Assembly: GCA_023053685.1 (NCBI GenBank)
Contig: JALIGW010000002.1
Span: 166,911,034 to 166,975,033, forward strand
Source of the DNA: Diadophis punctatus similis
Lineage: Eukaryota > Chordata > Lepidosauria > Squamata > Dipsadidae
DNA length: 64,000 nucleotides
Direction: 5' to 3'
The notes under the pieces are model-generated. The model was not told where the DNA came from. It was given only the letters and a program-made list of their open reading frames with translations, and did no database searches. Both the position numbers and the translations under genes were made by a program. Shown here piece after piece: positions 1 through 10,865 of this stretch (the first letter of the stretch is position 1; every line of letters begins with the position of its first letter).

Positions 1-269
1 AAAGCACTCAATGGGGACTTTGTATGCTCAATAGCTCCAAAATTTGTAATCCTCTTAAAAAGAGAGAAGGAAGGAAATATTCTGATAGGCTTTTACCTAG
101 ACCCTTTTGGTACATATTAGACAGCACCCTTTTTTTCATTTCTAAAAATTCTGATTGGTCTTCAATAATCTATTAACCTTTCCCAAAAAGCTAATAAAAT
201 CAGCAGATCTGGCTTAAGGTTGACTTTGAGCTACGTTTACCCTCTTAGAGGAAAAAAAAAGTGGCGAAG

Positions 270-562
270 ACTCAACTCAAAGCTGAAACCAAAAAGACCA
301 GAACACAATCTCTCCAGCAAGCAACAGCAAGATAAGCAGGGATTAACATCAGACAAACAATAAAGCAGAAAACAATACCCTTACTAAGGGAACTATTGAA
401 GAAACCTACAGCCCCATCTACAAAAGTAGGGCAAGCCACAGTACATAAACAGGGAGAAAACCCCATACTCACTAGCAATAATAATGTTACCAAGTCAGGA
501 CTGAAATCTCTGCAAGCAAACAACAAAGCTCAGAGAGCACCAGGGATTCCACAGACTCGACT
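270..562 (-). repeat. Penelope-like element fragment, noncoding terminal region
   Basis: The stretch shares blocks with 8655-8950 and 21860-22115, such as gataagcagggattaaca and a late ctctgcaagcaaacaa block. It is the reverse complement of the region just upstream of a Penelope-type reverse transcriptase fragment at 52885-53355. It is degraded and has no coding potential. The family assignment is inference from that linkage. Confidence 0.5.
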
Positions 563-1374
563 TAACTTTCTCGGAACTGAATAAGCCATGGAATGAAATA
601 GAAGGATTTAGCCTTTTTTCAAACTTGGAATGAGAAGGGCATGTTCATTTAGTATATACTGTAATGGAGGTGCAAGGATATTGTTGTCGTTTAAGCTATA
701 CACTTGCCAAAACTACTTTTTCACTGCTTGGTTCGGATGAGGATGTGTATAAAATGCATCATTTCAATAGATGAAGCTTTGTGAAATTTTGAAAACTGTT
801 TCTATGTCCAAACTTTTTCAATGAGTAGATTATATATTACTATTACTATGCTTTAAATTGGCTTGTTGAAGTAAATTAATTTTACAAAACTAATTCTCTA
901 TCACTGGTAATGAATGATAGAGGAGAATATTTGTAGGTCAGGGTTGAACTGTGGGGTTCTTGGTGCTCTCTGAGCTTGGTGGTTTTCACTGCTAAGTTGG
1001 GCATCATTTTGTGAGTTGACTTGTAAAACCGACATTGAAAGGCAAGCAGGAGCACAAACAAAACATTGAAAAGACAAGAATTTCTATAGTTTCCATGCCA
1101 AGTTAATGGAAGTAAGAAAAGCCAATGCAACAAAACAACAGTTACATATATTTTGTTCTTAAACCAGAAAATCTACATGATAAGTGATAGCCAAGATACT
1201 TTGTTACTGCATTCCTACTAAATACACTGGGATTTTCCCTTTGTCCAAATAGGCTACAAATATTAAGAATCTATTTTTTTAATGAAAACTCCTATTATTT
1301 TTGGTTGACCATTAAGAAGCCTGTTGCACTGATCTCACAATTAGGAACAGAGATGGATTACGAACAGATGTATA
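563..1374. other. Intronic sequence, nothing recognised
   Basis: AT-rich sequence of the terminal ARHGAP26 intron. I see no exon, no recognisable repeat and no ORF with family resemblance. Confidence 0.5.
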
Positions 1375-2279
1375 ACAATAAGAAAAATATAAAAAAGAAA
1401 AACTAGGAATGGTGCCTGGACCAGATGGATTATCAGATTCTTTTTATAAATATTTTGAGGATAAACTTTTACAAGTCTTAAAAAACACAATGAAGTCTAT
1501 CCCATAGGGAGGAAAACTGCCAGAATGCAAAGAGGCCAATATTGCATTCATATCTAAAGAAGGACAAGATTTGATTTTAACAAGAATCTATAGACTGATA
1601 TCACTATTTAATAATAACAACTATAAGTTCTTCACAACAATTCTAGTTGAAAGACTGACAATAATTTCGCAAGATTTATGTATGACGATCAACGTGGATT
1701 TTTTAAAAGTCAGTTAAAGAACAATGTTAGAAGTGTCTTGGGCATTTTGGAATATCTGGAGCAACATAATGAAAAACAAGCCACATTGATTTTTCTTAGA
1801 TGCAGAGAAAGCCTTTGATAATTTGAGCTGGGCTTTCTTGTTCAAGGTTTTGGAAAATATGACTTTTGGAACGAAATTAGAATGAAAGGTTTTTTTAAAG
1901 CCATTCATGAAATGGCTTTATGCTTCTTAGAAAGCAGAAATAATTGTCAATTCAGATCAAAGAAACCCTGTGATATACAATAAGGAACAACTCAGGGATG
2001 CCCATTGTCTCCTGTCTTGTTTATTTTGGTTCTTGAAATACCGACTAGAGATATAAAACAAGATGAGAGGATTGTGGGATTAAAGATTTAAAAAGGAGGT
2101 TAGAAGTAAGGGTTTTTGCAGATGACTTGGCGTTGGGCCTGGAATGGATATGAAATACTAATGGGCAGATTAGAAGAATATGGTGCATTAGCAGGTTTCA
2201 AGATTAATACACAGAAGACAAATATCTTAACAAAAATGTGAAAATGGATTAAACAGAATTGATGAATAGAAGGGGTTTG
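1375..2279 (+). pseudogene. Decayed L1 ORF2, reverse transcriptase segment
   Basis: Translating across several frames gives a degraded L1-type reverse transcriptase. Visible blocks are GMVPGPDGLSDSFYKYF, the interval ending EANIAFISKEG, then FFLDAEKAFDNLSWAFLFKV and a partial KINTQKT block after the position expected for the FADD catalytic box (here read as FCR*LG, broken). Stops and frameshifts are frequent, so it is dead. The sequence resumes after each of the inserted elements at 2280-3031, 3690-4012 and about 4300-5048. Confidence 0.85.
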
Positions 2280-2422
2280 CAGGGGTGAAATCCAGCAGGT
2301 TCTGACAGGTTCTGGAAAACCGGTAGCGGAAATTTTGAGCAGTTCAGAGAACAGGTAGCGGAAATCTTGAGTAGTTCGGAGAACTGGCAAATACCACCTC
2401 TGGCTGGCCCCAGAGTAGTGTA

Positions 2423-2572
2423 GGAATGGAGATTTTGCAATATCCTTCCCCTGGAGTGGGGAAGGAATGGGGATTTTGCAGTATCCTTCCCCTGGAGTGG
2501 GGTGGGAATGGAGATTTTGCAGTATCCTTCCCCTGGAGTGGGATGGGAGTGGAGATTTTGCAGTATCCTTCC
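2423..2572 (+). repeat. 41-bp minisatellite, about 3.7 units
   Basis: Units begin at about 2423, 2464, 2505 and 2546, each reading close to ggaatggagattttgcagta followed by tccttcccctggagtggg. The array is internal to hAT-like element A and is cut at its end by element B. Confidence 0.85.
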
Positions 2573-2942
2573 CAGGGGTGGGTTCTAACTTACCTTGCTG
2601 CCAGTTTGCTTCCTACCGTGCTGCGTGACCGCACCATGTGGGTGAGCACGCGCTTTGCGCGCGTGCCCATGCACAGTACTGAAAAAATTAAAAAAAATCC
2701 CCCCCCAAAAAGCCAAAAACAAGATGGCAACACATGCGCAGTGCCGGAAACTTGGCTTCTACGCATGCTCAGAAGGGGAAAAAACAAAAAAATAAAATAA
2801 AATTAAAAAAAATTTTTTTTAAAAGATGGCGGTGTCCACGGACCGAACCAACCAAACTGGTTCCATGACATCATTATGACATCACCAGCAGGTTGCTACT
2901 GGTTTGGGCAAACCGGTCCGAACCGGGAGGAATCCACCTCTG
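2573..2942 (+). mobile_element. hAT-like nonautonomous element B, nested in element A
   Basis: 370 bp from CAGGGGTGGGTTCTAACTTA to GGAGGAATCCACCTCTG, flanked on both sides by the perfect 8-bp duplication atccttcc (2565-2572 and 2943-2950). An 8-bp duplication with CAG...CTG ends is the hAT signature. The interior has an A-rich linker and no transposase. Relatives are at 19852-20178, 28351-28799 and 53967-54248. Confidence 0.9.
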
Positions 2943-3031
2943 ATCCTTCCCTGCCATGCCCACCAAGCCACACCATGCCCACCAAGCCATGCCCACAGAA
3001 TCGGTAGTAAAAAAAATTGGATTTCACCACT

Positions 3032-3689
3032 GGGTTTATGATTTGAGAAGAAAATAAATATCTGTGTATCACTCTGATAATTATGAATTGTATATTATTT
3101 CAAAATAGTTATGTTAAGATAGGGAATGAAGTTTAAAAAGTTATGTTAAGATGGGAGAAATTACAACCATCATCGCTTGAGAGAATTTCTGTTATAAAAA
3201 TGATTGTCTTGCCTAGAATTACATTTTTGTTTCAGACAATACCTGTTTTGACAATTGATGTACCACTGAAACACTGGCAGATATATTTAGATATATCGAA
3301 ATTTGTGTGATAGGAGAAAAAAACATGAGTTAAATATAAGGTGTTACAGTACAAGATGCAAAGGAAAGATGATTGATTTACCTGATTTGATATAGTATTT
3401 TGCAGCTTGATGTTTGATTTGGATGAATGAAGAAGAGATTTGGAGTTAGAAGGACATAACTTGAGATTTGTATGGCATGGGTGTTTGTGCTACAATAAAG
3501 ACAAGTTTCATGCAGATTCATTATGTTAAGCATGCCATATTGAGCATATGGAATAGGTACAAACCCAAGTTGTACCCGAAAACACCTTTGTGGATCTCAG
3601 TACAAGAAGCATTTTATAGGTGAGAAATAATAGGCAAACCCAAAATGCAAAATGAAATCAAGAAAGAACTGATTGCAGAGGGATGTAGT
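3032..3689 (+). pseudogene. Decayed L1 ORF2, segment after the reverse transcriptase
   Basis: This continues the L1 begun at 1375 after element A. Multi-frame translation gives L1-like text such as GEITTII and a Q/W-rich segment, with many stops. It ends where a CR1 tail begins. Confidence 0.6.
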
Positions 3690-4012
3690 CGTTAACGTTC
3701 TTTTATTTATAAGACCTGGCTCTACCTGATGGCTTGGGGACCCAATGGGGGAACTTCATACTGGAGGTGGCTGACTAATTAAATTCAACCCCACCCTGTG
3801 TGTATTCAACCCTTTGCCATCTTGTATCTATGATTTCATCTGTTAATGTTTTTTATCTGCTGTGTTTTTACAATGCATGATTTTAATGTTTTTCATTGTT
3901 TCTATGTTGAAAGAAAGAAAGAAAGAAAGATTCTAATATGTTGTGAGCCGCCCAGAGTCCCCTGGGAGTTGGGCGGCATAGAAATCCATTTAAATAAATA
4001 AATAAATAAATA
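3690..4012 (+). mobile_element. CR1-type LINE 3' end with (AAAT)n tail, inserted in the L1
   Basis: The segment ends with the recurrent 3' module gtgagccgcccagagtcccc ... gttgggcggcatagaaatcc followed by (AAAT)n. The same module is seen at 14190-14262 and, inverted, at 11041-11108 and 59299-59366. Upstream, a degraded reading (KTWLY, GPNGGTSY) looks like the end of CR1 ORF2. The copy is strongly 5'-truncated, as is usual for CR1. Confidence 0.75.
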
Positions 4013-4300
4013 AATAAGAAAGAAAGAAAGCTGAAAGAGTTAAAATTATGTTGTTATAATCTGAACAATTTTTTTTTAAATGATGTACTATTGATACTGT
4101 ATATGTTACCAGAGAAATTGTCTAGAATGTATAAAGTCACTTCAAATTTATGTAGCAAATGTGAAGAACAGGAAGGGACATTTTATCTCCAACTCCACGT
4201 TTGATGGAACTGTAAAAAAGCTAGAAAATTCTGGATTTAAATATATGCATAAACTAATTCAGAAGATTTTAAAAATTAATATCCAATTAACCAAGACTGG
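4013..4300 (+). pseudogene. Decayed L1 ORF2, cysteine-containing C-terminal segment
   Basis: Reads [23 protein letters not shown] with later stops. It looks like the C-terminal cysteine-containing part of L1 ORF2 and continues the L1 interrupted at 3690. It starts with a GAAA microsatellite left by the CR1 tail. Confidence 0.65.
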
Positions 4301-4329
4301 AAGTTTTTAAGAAGAGATTGGATAACCAT
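4300..4329 (+). mobile_element. CR1-type LINE 3' end, left piece split by a hAT-like element
   Basis: The sequence gaagtttttaagaagagattggataaccat continues directly at 4883 (ataacaatttgtctgaag) once the hAT-like insert is removed. This is the canonical CR1 3' untranslated text. Confidence 0.75.
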
Positions 4330-4882
4330 CAGGGGCGGGTTCCTAATTTTTTACTACCACTCTGTGGGTGTGGCTTATTTTGTGGGTGTGGCTTGCCAGC
4401 CATGTGACTGGGTGGGCGTGGCTTGCCAGCCATGTGACTGGGTGGGCGTGGCTTCTCGGACTGCTGAAGGGAGGGGAACTGAGATAGGTCCTGACGCCCA
4501 TTCCCCCTCCCCTCAGCAGCTCGAGAAGCCTCAAACGTACGAAAATGCCTAGGATCATCACCGCGCGTTCGTGGCTTCTCAGACTGCTGAAGGGAGGGGA
4601 ATGGAGATAGCTCCTGCCGCCCGTTCTTTCAGCGTCTCACACGCTCCCTCAGCCATCCTCCCCTGCTTGGACTCACTGTGGGGTAGGAAGGCAGCGCATT
4701 CACAGTGCCGGAAGCTCGGCTTCTGGGCATGCGCAGAAGAATTTTTTAAAAAAAATTTTAAAACATTTTTTTTAAATGGCGGCGCCCAGGCACCGGCAAC
4801 CGACCGCACTGGTACTGTGACGTCACCAGCAGGCCGCTACCGGTGCTATAGATTGGACCGCACCGGTAGGAACCCACCACTG
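4330..4882 (-). mobile_element. hAT-like nonautonomous element C, inserted in a CR1 tail
   Basis: 553 bp from CAGGGGCGGGTTCC to GGAACCCACCACTG, flanked by ataaccat (4322-4329) and ataacaat (4883-4890), an 8-bp duplication with one mismatch. It is the same subfamily as 63051-63775 in the opposite orientation. A 29-30-bp unit (gccagccatgtgactgggtg then ggcgtggctt) is duplicated in tandem at about 4391-4450. Confidence 0.9.
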
Positions 4883-5048
4883 ATAACAATTTGTCTGAAG
4901 TGATGTAGGGTTTCCTGCCTAAGCAGAGGGTTGGACTAGAAGACCTCCAAGGTCCTTTCCAACTCTGTTATTCTATTCTATTCTATTCTATTCTATTCTA
5001 TTCTATTCTATTCTATTCTATTCTATTCTATTCTATTCTATTCTATTC
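4883..5048 (+). mobile_element. CR1-type LINE 3' end running into (ATTCT)n
   Basis: Reads gggttggactagaagacctc, caaggtcctttccaactctg, then about 16 ATTCT units from 4969. This is the classic CR1 3' terminus, and the microsatellite is its tail. AATAG-type arrays seeded by CR1 tails have been described from snake genomes. Confidence 0.9.
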
Positions 5049-5450
5049 ACCAATCAGCTGGACATTTTTCTTTTGGGATTGATGACTAAGCAGTTGGAAT
5101 GATGATGAAACTTGCTGACATGGCTAAATTGACGTCTTTGATCAGGGAAATAATTACAAATAATTACATTTATTGCTGACTGGAAACCCCTTGTAGACTT
5201 TTTATGTAAAAAAAGAAAATATAAACTTGTGATTTATGGTTTTGACGATTAGACAGGATAGATTAAAGAAGGAAGGCACTTATGCTGCAACCATAGAGTA
5301 AGCAGCAAATTTATAACTGTACTTATAACTGATGTCAAGAAGATTAGAAACTAGCCATTTGTAATATTTTTCTTTTCCCCCTTCCTGCACTTTTAGCTTT
5401 CTCTTTGATTTCTTTCTTTCTTTCTTTTTTTATACAGTTTGAATTAGTTT
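5049..5450 (+). pseudogene. Decayed L1 ORF2 C-terminus and 3' end
   Basis: Reads KLADMAKLTSLIREIITN and, later, YKLVIYGFDD, the text of the last part of L1 ORF2. A pyrimidine-rich stretch with (TTTC)n follows at about 5400-5430. This completes the L1 that begins at 1375. I see no clear poly-A tail or target-site duplication for it. Confidence 0.65.
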
Positions 5451-7156
5451 TTAATATTCCCTTTTTAATTTTTTTAATAACAATTATATAAAAATATTTT
5501 GACTTGGTACACAAATCTATGCTCTCTTGCTTCTAATTCCTACTTCAGCATAATCACTTAACAGAATATATCTTTCAGGCCAAATTATTTGATTCATCTA
5601 TCTGACAGAAGAGAGCTGGAGAAAATTAGAAATGAAAACTAAAGCTTAGCGTCCTGCAGATTAATGTTGCATTTCAGTTTTATTCTTTGGTAAACAGGAA
5701 AAGATTTTTAAAAATGATGCTCTATTTTCTGTGGTTTGGCTAGCCAGAATGTCTTAAAATAAATAGCCAAGTGAAAGGAAAAAGAAGCACAAATACAGGC
5801 CTTAGTTAACCCTTTGAGAGTCTACTCTGAGCTTTAAGAAGAATATGTCCATTCAAAGAGAATCGAAAGTTAACCGTAACAATTAGATTTCATTTGCTAT
5901 CTTACATTATTTCTCTAACTCCCTCCACAGCTTATATTATGTTCTAAACAAAAATGTTGCAGTCACAGATGCATTTGAGATTTTGAATTAGAACATTTCT
6001 GCTTGTTTGGGTATTATTATTTATCTTCTGATTACCAACTATTAGATTACAAATACTACATAGCAACTCTCTTGCTACTATTTGCCTTGCTTGCAATTAC
6101 TGTAGAGATTAAAAACTGAACAGTTTGTAACAATTTAATCACTGGTGAAAAATAGTTTTAGAGTCACTGTACTCTATTTAGCATTCGATACTTTATTCAG
6201 CTCTCCCGTGTGTTATACAAGCAGCTAAATCATAAAGTAAACGCAATTTTGCCACTCAATTTGACTAGATGTTTTCTAGATGCTAAGTATTCATACCCTT
6301 CTTTTAAATAAATGAAAATGCAGTAAGTGTTCCCTTTGATATTTTGCATCATTATGTTTAATTGCCTAGAGTTCTTGAGGAGCTGAGTGGCCTCAGAAAC
6401 ATAATAAATAAATAAAATACTGAAGTTGCAATTATTTTCAGGCAAAATGGTGACTATGCTGCAACTGCAAGGCAAGAAACAAAGTGGTTGGAAAGCAGGT
6501 CTGTGAAGAAGTCTGTCTTCAAACATCTTCCTGAAATATACCACATGGAAATACAAGGAGGCACTTGACTCCTCATATCCATCTCTCTTAGTGAAACACT
6601 AATGAAGAGACTAAACAGGAGTAGAATGACAAGTCTGATGTTCTTTCTTAGATATTTGGCCCAAGTAGCTAAAACAAAACAGAAAACTGCAGAGAGGAAA
6701 TTAAGACGAGAAAAACGGTTTACTTTCCTTCTTGACTTCATGATAGTGGGAGTGGTTAAAGAAAAACAAAGTAAATTATTAAGAGCTTCCTGTTTTATCC
6801 TTTGCTTGCCCCGTTATCTCAGGAGTGAAATAAGGGCAAAGGCAAACCAACAGAAATGATGGAAATTGCAGCCATCATAGTATTAGGAATAATTAATCAA
6901 TGGTTTTGTGTAGTATACCTGCTACTACAAATTGATCCCAAGATGAGTGAGGATTGTAAAACCCAGAATTCTCAACAGGAATGGCCATCACTTTTGAAAA
7001 TTTCCAAACTGGGCAGAAGAATTGATTAATAATATACGATCGTAGATTGATAGTCAAGGTAGCTAATTTAACCAAAATAATACTAAAATATTCATCATTG
7101 TTTTTGCTGTAAACTTATTAATAGCAAAAGCACATATTGTCAACGGTAAAGCAGAT
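5451..7156. other. Intronic sequence, nothing recognised
   Basis: AT-rich intron. The short ORFs at 6230-6859 overlap each other on both strands and have no family resemblance. Confidence 0.5.
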
Positions 7157-7390
7157 TAATAGCACTTAGACTTATATACCACTTCATAGTGCTTTACAGC
7201 CCTCTCTAAGCAGTTTACAGAGTTCAGCATATTGCCCCCAACAATCTGGGTCCTCATTTTACCCACCTCAGAAGGATGGAAGGCTGAGTCAACCTTGAGC
7301 CGGTGAGATTTGAACAGCTGAACTGCTGAACTAGCAGTCAGCTGAAGTAGGTTGCAGTGCTGCTTTTAACCACTGTGCCACCTCGGCTCT
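7157..7390 (-). repeat. tRNA-derived SINE
   Basis: Read on the minus strand, the head begins gaggtggcacagtggttaa (A-box region) and continues with a B box in gttcaaatctcaccggctc. It then has the module ggttgactcagccttccatc and ends in a tail with acttagacttat in its complement. A second copy is at 37341-37549 on the plus strand. The 3' half resembles a LINE-derived tail. Confidence 0.8.
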
Positions 7391-7398
7391 ATTAAGAC

Positions 7399-7549
<151 letters not shown>

Positions 7550-7559
7550 AATTCCAACT

Positions 7560-8654
7560 AATAAGACTTAAATTGATTAGTTTGCAGATGTTTTGAGAAA
7601 TTAAAAGTCTTCATTTTTGTAAGGCCAGAAATGGACTGAGGAAATGTCTAAAGGAAAAGACTTTTTCCAGTCTTTTAGCATGGAAAAATAGCCACATTTA
7701 ATCACTTAACTCAAGTTTACACTGCTCTGATGCAGCTGACTTCCATAAAATAATTAATAAAATCAATAATTTGTTTTATAGCTTCTTCTGAAAATGTTGG
7801 ATTTTTCGTACGGTGGATTGTAACCTGAGCATGGTGCAGACCTTTGTGCATGCTGTGTTCCTATACTAGTTGTCAAGACAACTATTCTGATTTGCCCCGA
7901 GGTGAAAATGTCCAGCAATTTGAGACGTTATCTACGTATTAAAACAATATTAAACTGATCTACAGGCTAACAAATTTACCTAGAGCATCAGCTAACCCTG
8001 CAATATATTTTACGATTTAAGATTATAGCAATTCATAAAATTTGCTTATTTATCTGACTGAATGGCATAATAACCAAAATTATACTGATCAATCTCATGC
8101 TCCCTGGCTTAACAATTTTGTCACTATTTCTTAAAGAGAAACATGCAAAACTGCATCCAATGAAATGAAGTAGAAGTTTGCTATTATTTTTTTGTAAAAA
8201 CATAAAAGAAAAAGTCATAATCCATAAGATAATCACCTTTTAAAACTGTTATTCAAAAACCAACTTCTGAAGATAAAAAGCAATAGATCTATAATCAGGA
8301 GCAGAATGAATGCTATAAATTAACTAGACTGGCAATAATATACCTGAACAAACTATGGTAGATTATATCTGAAGTGTATTGCGTTACCACAATGGTTCAG
8401 TGAAAGTGTAGTTCACAACATAATTCATGGCTCAGTACCTTTAAAATGATCCATCAATTCAGAAAGATTAAACTGACAAAGCACTGACAAGTCAAGTTCT
8501 GCGTTTGCTATTACAGTATAAACCTAAAGAATGTTCTATCTAGTATAACTTATGATGCTTAAAAAGGAAAGTTTCTTAGTGTGAATAACTGTTGTTTATG
8601 ATTCCTGCAGGACGCTATGGAACAGTTGGTAAAGCTCTTAATTTACGTATTCCA
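7560..8654. other. Intronic sequence, nothing recognised
   Basis: AT-rich intron without an identifiable exon or repeat. Confidence 0.5.
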
Positions 8655-8950
8655 CATTTACACACCATTAAAAAGAGACAACAAAAAAACAAGAAGGAAG
8701 CAAAACAAGACCAGAATGCATCCTCTCCAGTAGCCACTATTCAGATAAGCAGGGATTAACACCAGACAAATAATCAATTCTTCAATCAAGGAGCTCCCAA
8801 GGAGAAAACCATAACCTCATCAACACTAGCAGAGGAAGTTACTGTATACTGTATAATCAGGGACCAAACCCCACACTTGGTAATGAGAGTAAGGAAATAT
8901 CTGCAAGCAAACAGGAAACAGCCAAGCTAGAGAGCACCAGGCACTTCACA
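8655..8950 (-). repeat. Penelope-like element fragment, noncoding terminal region
   Basis: It shares gataagcagggattaaca, aagcaaacaggaaac and agagagcaccagg blocks with 270-562 in the same order. It is decayed and noncoding. The assignment follows from the linked copy at 52885-53355. Confidence 0.5.
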
Positions 8951-9715
8951 AAGCTCACAATGTTCTGGACAATAGATATGGGTTGATACCCTGGTCATCT
9001 CCAGGGAGCAACTCTGATCAGACTGATGAACAAAGGCAATCCTACTATCACAAATCTTCTAAATACCAGGAATCTTTTTAAAATAAAGCAGTTAACTTTT
9101 TTGTAGGATCAAATATCACTTACAATGTTAGGGTTTAATGTAGTGCTTATTTTTCAGCTTTGAATATGCTATTAATGTTAGCAAACAGTTGATATCAAAT
9201 GAACTATCTAAGCCTTTCCAAAAGGAAGAAATGGATACAAATATGATATCAGAAAAGCCAGTAGGGCTCTTCAAGACATCACCCATTTATGGTTTTATAT
9301 ATATAAATCATCATCTCTTCGAACAAACACTCTATCTGACTGATCAGAGCTATAGGCAACAAAGCATTTTGGAGAGTATCACAAGAGTCTTCATTGTTTA
9401 TACAAGTTGGGGATGCATTAACCTAGCAATTCTTGAATCACATGAAGAGACAAATAGTCCATTACAGAATAAGTACTATCCAGAAGTTACAGAGAAAAGG
9501 AATTCATTTTAAGGAATATATCTTTCATTTGTATATTTTTGAAGGGTATCTGAGAACTTTCAAAATATTAAAAAAAAGTATCACAATCAAAAGTTGGGTT
9601 TATCAACATTAGCAAATCTTAGGTATATAGAACATTTCTGTAGGAAAATCAACCTTACTGGACAATCATATTTCATGCCACACAATCTAAAAATACTGCT
9701 GTGGATGCTGATATC
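8951..9715. other. Intronic sequence, nothing recognised
   Basis: It contains a 107-codon open stretch at 9189-9512 with no family resemblance, compositionally like the surrounding intron. I do not call it a gene. Confidence 0.45.
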
Positions 9716-9920
9716 CTGAGATAAGTTGTACTTTATCATTCTTGATGAACGTAACTTTTCTTTTATGTACACTGAGAGCATATGCACCAAAACAAATTCC
9801 TTGTGTGTCCAATTACACTTGGCCAATAAAAAATTCTATTCTATTCTATTCTATTCTATTCTATTCTATTCTATTCTATTCTATTCTATTCTATTCTATT
9901 CTATTCTATTCTATTCTATA
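9716..9920 (+). mobile_element. CR1-type LINE 3' end with (ATTCT)n tail
   Basis: The text tgtacactgagagcatatgc, then ttccttgtgtgtccaattac and cttggccaataaa, is followed by about 16 ATTCT units (9835-9917). The same 3' end occurs inverted at 17783-17905 and 42602-42845. Confidence 0.8.
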
Positions 9921-9969
9921 TTACAGAATTATTCTAGAGAGAAGATCACATCAAGATGATTTTACTTGA

Positions 9970-10860
9970 TCACTTGGAGATAAGAAAAAAGACTGTTAGC
10001 ATTGCACCTGACCAAAAAACCCAAAAAAACCTGGATCTGAACTGATGCTGTGTAAACACAATTAGACCTCTAAACATTCAGTTTATGACAGAATGTCTCT
10101 TGATATTGCATAGATATTGGGGTAAAAAAGGAAAAGGCTTCTTCTTAGAAGAATGCTACTTCCTGGATCAATATTTAAGAGAACCTTATTGTAATAAAAA
10201 TAAAAAACCTGAACAGCTGGAAATAACTCTGCTTTTTGTCTGGTTGGTTTTATGCTCATTAGAGCCTTACATTGACACATGTTAAGTGACCCAGATCCAG
10301 CACTCAGAAAGAGAGACAGAGCTTTAAAAACCTGTTAAAGTATCGGCTAGAAAAATGAAAATTTGGCAACACAATCCCTCTTGCAAGTTATTCATCTCAA
10401 TCAGGATGGCTAGCAAGGGAACCTTTTTCCTTACATCCTAAATTGCAATCAAACTCTACTTTCAGGCTTCTTTAAAGCAATGTATCCTGAACAAAAGCCC
10501 CAATACCCTGCAAGTTACTTTTCATGAACATTTATTATAGATTGCTGGCTGATCCAATTTGGGATGAGAGCAGAATAGTCAAGATCTTATCAGAATAACT
10601 GATTTGACTCAGCTCCGTGCTATCAATAGAAATAGCTCCAGTTAAAGAAGTATGATGACTATTGAGTAAGTGAATCTCTATGTGTTAGCTCTTCTAGTAA
10701 AACAGATAAGACTTGCAAGTCCCCAAAACCAAGGATTACGGGAGAGGAGAGAAATGCCTCTACCATCAACCCCTTTAAGTTATTTAAGAGAATGGTCCAA
10801 GATCCATTTAGATGCCCCAAGCTTTGATCCTGCCCCCACAATCACAATTAGGTGAGGCAA
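9970..10860. other. Intronic sequence, nothing recognised
   Basis: AT-rich, no identifiable exon or repeat. Confidence 0.5.
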
Positions 10861-10865
10861 TTATA

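Larger units (their letters stand above)
2280..3031 (+). mobile_element. hAT-like nonautonomous element A, inserted in the decayed L1
   Basis: The ends form inverted repeats: CAGGGGTGAAATCCA at the left and its approximate complement, ending ATTTCACCACTG, at the right. The flanks ggggtttg and ggtttatg are a poor match as a target duplication, so the boundaries rest mainly on the inverted repeats. Inside are a 41-bp minisatellite and a second element with perfect duplications (2573-2942). L1 coding similarity stops at the left edge and resumes at the right. Confidence 0.7.

Noticed and set aside
2423..2573. Regular 41-bp repeats considered as a CRISPR-like array
   Set aside because: Units are contiguous with no variable spacers, in a vertebrate intron inside a transposon.
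2426..2800. 124-codon plus-strand ORF with repeated residues
   Set aside because: It is the translation of a 41-bp minisatellite and part of a hAT-like element.
1375..5450. Possible endogenous retroviral pol
   Set aside because: The reverse transcriptase text (PGPDG, LDAEKAFDNL) and absence of LTR, protease or RNase H order fit a non-LTR L1 instead.
9189..9512. 107-codon ORF as a possible small gene
   Set aside because: No motif, no signal peptide, intron-like composition and no conservation evidence available.
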